This document shows positions 32,016 to 36,235 of a stretch of 36,235 nucleotides of DNA, piece by piece. The number at the start of each line of letters is the position of its first letter. The first letter of the stretch is position 1. The stretch lies in IMG/VR virus record IMGVR_UViG_3300040801_000596, positions 1 to 36,235 of that record; one strand, given 5' to 3'. Source of the DNA: a virus. A program made the position numbers and the translations under genes. Under the pieces are notes generated by a model. That model did no database searches. It was not told the DNA's origin and saw only the letters and a list, made by a program, of their open reading frames with translations.

Positions 32016-34058
32016 CTACATTCCCTCCAAGGGTTGTCCACCTGCCGGTGGCGCTTGTTCTGTCTCCATGTTACCCTGGCCCGGCTCCATCGGCATCATA
32101 CCTGCGGCCATTTGCTGCATCATTAAAGCCTGGTCGTGCATAGAAACGTGATCCTGAAATGCGGCCTTAATAATATCCGGGAGAGCCTCAAAAGTTTGGC
32201 TCTTCCTGAAATTATTGTGAACCTCAATATGAACAGCATGGTTATCCCAGTCATTAACCGGGACCGGCGGGGGAACAGGGGGAATATTCTGTGCCCCGGA
32301 AGCCACAGCCTGCTCATAGATTTGAATAGCCATACCGTACTGCTCAATAACTTCCATAGGCATACCTTGAATCCTAAGATTCTCTCGCTGAGCCTGCCTA
32401 CGGTCAACCTGAATCTGGTCGTACAACTTATTGAGTCCGCCAACTTCCATTAACTCTAGACCCCGATCAGATGAGATAAAGCCCATCTTCATGAGGTCCA
32501 TTAAGAATGCCTGCTTAGCGCTACGAGAAGTAGGTAACGCTGAGTCCTTCTCTACTCGGATATCTGTGTTGCCATTTAACTGAGCGCCCTCAAAGACTTT
32601 AGCGTCAAAACTACCATCAGTACCTGTGACTTTAACCATTCGCGGAGTGTCCCAAAACTGCACGACTAGAGATAGGCTAATCTTAGCAATCTTTTCTGCG
32701 GCAGTCTCAATCTCTCTAACAGTAGACGATAACATAGTATCGTCCTGCTCCTGTAGATAAGAAATTGCTGTAGCCGCACTAACACCAGGAGGAACAGTTC
32801 CTCTAGAAACATCGTGCTGACCGGAAATATCGTCCATATCTTCTTTAATCCGCTGAGTCTCATCAATCACATACTGAGGAAGAGGCTGCAACGGTAAAGG
32901 AGAGGGCGGAGGTAAGCCGATACGATAAAAGATTACCTGTCCAGGTTCCGTAGTAATCTTAGAAGCATCAATAGAACCCTTAGCAGCAAGCAACTGAGGC
33001 TTAGCCATACGGTTCTTTGCTTCCTGAATCTGGCCCCTGGTGCGATTAAACTCTCGCTGTGGAGAGATTAAGTCGTTAATAACGCTATCCCTGTAGAACC
33101 CACCAGTATCAATGTGCCCAATGTGAGCGTAAGGATACTTGTTGTGGGAGTAAGGGTGGCCCTTAATATATTGCACTAACTGGTCATTAACTAGGGTTAC
33201 CATACCGCCTTCGGGAAAGAGTTTAAACTGTCCCGGCTTAATCCACATTTCTACAACTTCGACAGATTCTAACGGCGGGTCCTCTGCTCCAATTAACTTT
33301 AAGAAGCCTGAATCCATAATAGCATCAGAGCGACCAGAAGCCTGGATAGGCTCAGTAACCTTATCTCCCCAGTTTAACTGTGCCCACTCTAGATCACGCA
33401 TCTGTGCTTCGATAACGTAAGGCTGCTTCTCAATATCTTCGACAGTAAGGCTAGGAACAAAGATGCTAAAAGGATTGATAGCGTAGTAGGCTAAATCACC
33501 TAAAACTGTAGGGTTATCAGGGTCAATAGCCGTGGGGTCCCAGTAAGCCTTGATAAACGAATTGCCTGTAATACTAGTCCAAAAAGCAGCCGACCGAATA
33601 ATCTTATGTAACTTGTGCTTGTCGTACAGACTCTCCCAAATATTCTGACCAGCCTGTGCCGCAAACAAATCCTGATCTTCTGAGGAAGCAGGAACAACAT
33701 AAGCCGTAGGTTCCGTACTTAGAAGTTTAGCCAACTCCCTACGAATGATAGGCTTAATCTTGTTAATAACAGGTCGTGCCCGCCAATAAGGAGCCTGGGG
33801 AGTATTTAACCTAAAGCCAGCGGTACGGCTATAGGATAAAGACACATTCTGCTTGCCGAAGTAAAAGGCTAAATTAACGTACCACTGAGCCTCCTGCTTG
33901 TGCCGAGTATCCTTACACTTCTGGTACTGCTTACGCACAAAACTAACAATCTCAGCACGCTCAGACGGCTTTAACTGAGTTAACACATCAGGAGCCAATT
34001 CTGGACGTGCTACAGGCTCAGAAAGTGAGGCCGAGGCTTCTAAGGTCGGAATCGTCAT
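32016..34058 (-). CDS. Portal protein
   Basis: A 680-residue protein. Its size, place after terminase, and core (ARPVINKIKPIIRRELAKLL, then AFWTSITGNSFIKAYWDP and YAINPFSIFVP) fit the portal family of short-tailed phages. A helical region rich in Arg/Glu (RTRGQIQEAKNRMAKPQ, EIETAAEKIAKISL) matches the stem and wing. The C-terminus is rich in Met, Gln and Pro and likely flexible. It would form the dodecameric DNA gateway and bind terminase, scaffold and adaptor. It overlaps the upstream gene by 41 bases. The binding site is GGAGATAAGG. Confidence 0.88.
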   Translation of the reverse strand: MTIPTLEASASLSEPVARPELAPDVLTQLKPSERAEIVSFVRKQYQKCKDTRHKQEAQWYVNLAFYFGKQNVSLSYSRTAGFRLNTPQAPYWRARPVINKIKPIIRRELAKLLSTEPTAYVVPASSEDQDLFAAQAGQNIWESLYDKHKLHKIIRSAAFWTSITGNSFIKAYWDPTAIDPDNPTVLGDLAYYAINPFSIFVPSLTVEDIEKQPYVIEAQMRDLEWAQLNWGDKVTEPIQASGRSDAIMDSGFLKLIGAEDPPLESVEVVEMWIKPGQFKLFPEGGMVTLVNDQLVQYIKGHPYSHNKYPYAHIGHIDTGGFYRDSVINDLISPQREFNRTRGQIQEAKNRMAKPQLLAAKGSIDASKITTEPGQVIFYRIGLPPPSPLPLQPLPQYVIDETQRIKEDMDDISGQHDVSRGTVPPGVSAATAISYLQEQDDTMLSSTVREIETAAEKIAKISLSLVVQFWDTPRMVKVTGTDGSFDAKVFEGAQLNGNTDIRVEKDSALPTSRSAKQAFLMDLMKMGFISSDRGLELMEVGGLNKLYDQIQVDRRQAQRENLRIQGMPMEVIEQYGMAIQIYEQAVASGAQNIPPVPPPVPVNDWDNHAVHIEVHNNFRKSQTFEALPDIIKAAFQDHVSMHDQALMMQQMAAGMMPMEPGQGNMETEQAPPAGGQPLEGM

Positions 34059-34317
34059 CCTTATCTCCCGTTAGTTTCTCATATTGTAGGGCCTCAGATA
34101 CATCATCTTTAGCAAGGTAAACTTCTTCATCGTATTCCTGGGGGCTAATCGTCTGCTGTAACGTCGAGAACACTAATGGGTCGCCGGACACTACTAAGTT
34201 TGTCAGCGTCTGATTCTGCCGAATCACCAGCGTTATCAAAAAGACTAGACTGCCCGTTAGCAACAGGGATAGGACGCTCAGCACGCCTAAGAGCGTCCAA
34301 GTAACTGTCTCTGTCAT
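34018..34317 (-). CDS. Membrane protein overlapping out of frame with its neighbour
   Basis: A 99-residue protein. Its ATG at 34317 has a perfect AGGAGG 6 bases upstream, although this lies inside the 34145-34552 gene. Residues 7-32 form one long membrane segment, followed by a polar and then acidic C-terminal domain (DKDDDSDLRSLG). It overlaps the upstream gene by 173 bases in another frame and the portal gene by 41 bases. The membrane segment is encoded almost wholly within the overlap. A holin- or spanin-like role can be imagined, but no lipobox, partner or endolysin is seen. Confidence 0.65.
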   Translation of the reverse strand: MTETVTWTLLGVLSVLSLLLTGSLVFLITLVIRQNQTLTNLVVSGDPLVFSTLQQTISPQEYDEEVYLAKDDVSEALQYEKLTGDKDDDSDLRSLGLTF

Positions 34318-34552
34318 TTGTAACCTCCTGTAGTTCTTTCGTTAACTCTGAAACACGCTTAGTCAACTTCGCAACCTTGTCACCTTCGAGATTATCAATC
34401 ATATCACGGAGACAAAGTTCGCATAGATAGACCACGCCGTAGTAGTCTAAATTAAGGCCGAAGTCATAATACCTACGCTTATTTCCTCCATAGCCACAAG
34501 AGGCATTAGAGCAAACAGCCGGCATAGCCAAAGGCTGAGTTACAAATCCCAT
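34145..34552 (-). CDS. Zinc-ribbon and coiled-coil protein after terminase
   Basis: A 135-residue protein coupled to the terminase stop by TAATG. C14/C19 and C44/C47 form a zinc-ribbon-like site. Residues ~56-92 form a coiled coil (VAKLTKRVSELTKELQEV). The C-terminal part is acidic and probably unstructured, and it is this part that is overlapped by the membrane protein gene. It may assist terminase or portal, as inferred only from position. Confidence 0.72.
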   Translation of the reverse strand: MGFVTQPLAMPAVCSNASCGYGGNKRRYYDFGLNLDYYGVVYLCELCLRDMIDNLEGDKVAKLTKRVSELTKELQEVTNDRDSYLDALRRAERPIPVANGQSSLFDNAGDSAESDADKLSSVRRPISVLDVTADD

Positions 34553-36051
34553 TACCAGATACCTCCAACGTATTCATCAATTGCGCTTACTTCTTGATTA
34601 GGGTACTGCGGGGCCGATAGTTGCCAGTCCCTATCGGTGGCATACGGTACTGCCTCTGGCATAGCCAAGGTATCACGGTTTTGGGCAGAGGCCGGGCTTT
34701 GCGGGTCATAGGAAAGATCGGGAACCATAGAAAAGAAATACCTGGCAGAGTCACAAGCGTGGTCATTTTTCTTTTCGATTACTTCATGCTTGTTATATTT
34801 TTCTGCGGTTCGTTTATTCTGCCATGTTTTCCAGCGAAGCCGTTGCATTTCTGAAATTAAATTAGGACAGTCCTCAGTAATTTGCCATTGTTTCTGTGCT
34901 AAATATCCTTGGATTTTAGCAACTCCGGCTTGTACCTCATTGCCGCCAGGTACAATATAAATACCGTGCTTAGCGTATTCCTCAAAAATAGAGGTTCCAG
35001 TAGCGCCATTACGCTGAGCCATAGCAGGGTCACCTACAGTAACGTCAACTGGCCTACCAAAAGCAACTGTCATAGCATTAATGTAAGCAGCGTGCTGGGC
35101 TACTGTCATTTCAGACTGATAGTGTTCATGGAAAGTCATAACATACCCTGTAGGTGATACTGCGTGCCACAAACATGCAGTAGGATTGTTATATCCATGA
35201 TCTATAGAGAGATACCACTCCCAGTCTAACGGGGGCTTACTTGGCTTGATAACATGAATTTCTTGCTGAAATTTCTTGTAGACCAAACCACCAATCTGAA
35301 CGAACGTACCGTGAATACGTGCGTCTTGTTCATCTTGATCTAGTAAGCCTAAGAACCTATTAATCTCACCAGGAGACAGATAAGGGTTCTCTGTCATATC
35401 AACTTCGATAACCCCAATGTTAGGGTCTTTCTTCTTCTTGGCTCTTTCATAAATATCATCATAAACCCAGGTCATACCTTCGACCGGAGTCATAGTAAGC
35501 CAAACCCTACCACCAGTATCAACAACACGAGCCTGGTTCTCAATATAGATTGACTTAGGCGGCTCTTCATCAAAGTGAACAAAGTGTCGTGATGTTCCTG
35601 CAAACTTTTCTAACTTTTGCTCATAGCCCATAAACTCAATAGTAGAACCATTTGCTAGTGTTAAAACTCTATCGCCTTTAGAGTACGAATCTTCCCAAGA
35701 ACCATTAGTTAACTCAGACAAAGGTAACCACTGAGCAAACAAAGGTAAGATAATCTGCTCAATACCCTGAATATAGTCAACTGCAATAACACGTCCCCGA
35801 ACAGGGGGCGGGGGAGTCTCAATATAAGGATGCTTTCCTGTAGCCCACCAAATATCTTCGACTACCCCACCCACTGACTTCCCTGATCGGTTACCTCCAA
35901 TATACAAACGAGTTTGCCTATCCATACCGTGAAAGGCTAACTGCTTCTTGTGTGGTTCATAGTTAATAATACTTGGGGCCGAAGCAGCGCGAAGCAGCAA
36001 CGTACCCAACTGATCGTTAAGATCAATTCTCGGTGCTTGCTTCTTTGCCAT
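34552..36051 (-). CDS. Terminase large subunit
   Basis: A 499-residue packaging motor. The ATPase domain has Walker A GGNRSGKS (52-59) and Walker B FVHFDEE (D161, E162), with TMTP near 187-189 as the coupling motif. The RNase H-type nuclease domain has D284 (LSIDHGY), D341 (VGDPAM) and D434 (HACDSARYFF). It cuts concatemeric DNA and pumps it through the portal encoded two genes later. The small subunit is not visible and may lie beyond the right edge. The gene begins inside the end of the upstream partial gene. Confidence 0.95.
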   Translation of the reverse strand: MAKKQAPRIDLNDQLGTLLLRAASAPSIINYEPHKKQLAFHGMDRQTRLYIGGNRSGKSVGGVVEDIWWATGKHPYIETPPPPVRGRVIAVDYIQGIEQIILPLFAQWLPLSELTNGSWEDSYSKGDRVLTLANGSTIEFMGYEQKLEKFAGTSRHFVHFDEEPPKSIYIENQARVVDTGGRVWLTMTPVEGMTWVYDDIYERAKKKKDPNIGVIEVDMTENPYLSPGEINRFLGLLDQDEQDARIHGTFVQIGGLVYKKFQQEIHVIKPSKPPLDWEWYLSIDHGYNNPTACLWHAVSPTGYVMTFHEHYQSEMTVAQHAAYINAMTVAFGRPVDVTVGDPAMAQRNGATGTSIFEEYAKHGIYIVPGGNEVQAGVAKIQGYLAQKQWQITEDCPNLISEMQRLRWKTWQNKRTAEKYNKHEVIEKKNDHACDSARYFFSMVPDLSYDPQSPASAQNRDTLAMPEAVPYATDRDWQLSAPQYPNQEVSAIDEYVGGIW

Positions 36052-36235
36052 AAGGATGATGCCCTCTCATTTGCTTTTGTAGATCATCTACTTTTTCTTC
36101 AACTCTTAATAAGCGTTGTCGATCAGTAGCCTGAGAAGATTTTAACTCAATTAAACTTCCTTTAACGGTACTGCCATCATTAGTATGAGTAACCTCGTAC
36201 TTAATGTCATTAATCTTCTCAGCAAGTCCGTCTTG
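36023..36235 (-). CDS. Coiled-coil protein upstream of terminase (partial)
   Basis: This open frame enters from the right edge and ends at TGA 36023-36025, giving 70 C-terminal residues. The sequence is charged and helical (LLRVEEKVDDLQKQMRG) and ends in HHPYGKEASTEN. It overlaps the terminase start by 29 bases. A small terminase subunit or minor structural protein is possible, but the fragment has no diagnostic motif. Confidence 0.6.
   Translation of the reverse strand, partial: QDGLAEKINDIKYEVTHTNDGSTVKGSLIELKSSQATDRQRLLRVEEKVDDLQKQMRGHHPYGKEASTEN

Noticed and set aside
34145-34317. Programmed frameshift joining the two overlapping genes
   Set aside because: The downstream frame has its own ATG and AGGAGG, and I see no slippery heptamer before the upstream stop, so separate starts explain it better.
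34018-34552. Rz/Rz1-type spanin pair
   Set aside because: The longer protein has a zinc ribbon and no membrane segment, and the embedded protein has no lipoprotein signal or Pro-rich mature part.

Overview
The window is a phage genome segment (or a contiguous piece of a larger phage genome) with short-tailed, podovirus-like architecture. Genes are packed tightly, often with stop/start overlaps (TAATG, ATGA), and carry AGGAGG-type ribosome binding sites. Several things suggest, but do not prove, an actinobacterial host: a TTGACA-N17-TANNNT promoter placed so that transcription would begin at a start codon, tRNA genes without an encoded CCA end, and a replication gene set (SNF2 helicase, Cas4/RecB-like nuclease, Sak4-type ATPase, DUF669-like SSB, family A polymerase, RuvC-like resolvase) that I associate with actinophages.

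Left arm, plus strand, about 1-15835: early and replication genes. It opens with small unknown genes and an SNF2-family helicase (724-2754). A run of short accessory genes follows (2754-8203), many encoding small cysteine-rich proteins, plus a winged-helix-like protein (4266) and an HNH nuclease (7171). The core DNA metabolism block is a Fe-S PD-(D/E)XK nuclease (8200), a RecA/Sak4-like ATPase (9141), a DUF669-like SSB (9897), a primase-polymerase/helicase fusion (11554), DNA polymerase I with proofreading domain (13343) and a RuvC-like nuclease (15207). Two intact tRNA genes, Leu(UAA) and Lys(UUU), lie between SSB and primase, and a tRNA-like relic lies at about 7056-7097.

Centre, 15836-16006: the two arms converge on a GC-rich hairpin with an A-tract on one side and a T-tract on the other, a bidirectional terminator.

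Right arm, minus strand, 36235 down to 16007: virion genes in transcription order. These are a partial coiled-coil gene at the edge, large terminase, a zinc-ribbon protein and a membrane protein encoded in overlapping frames, portal, a 52-residue protein, scaffold, major capsid protein, a terminator, an unknown protein, head-tail adaptor, a probable tail nozzle, two tail fibre-like paralogues sharing an N-terminal adaptor, a 64-residue protein, two low-complexity internal virion proteins and a giant 1.9k-residue internal/ejection protein.

Together the left arm would copy and recombine the genome while the right arm packages it and builds the particle. No integrase, phage RNA polymerase, endolysin or recognised holin is visible, so lysis genes must lie outside the window or be unrecognisable.
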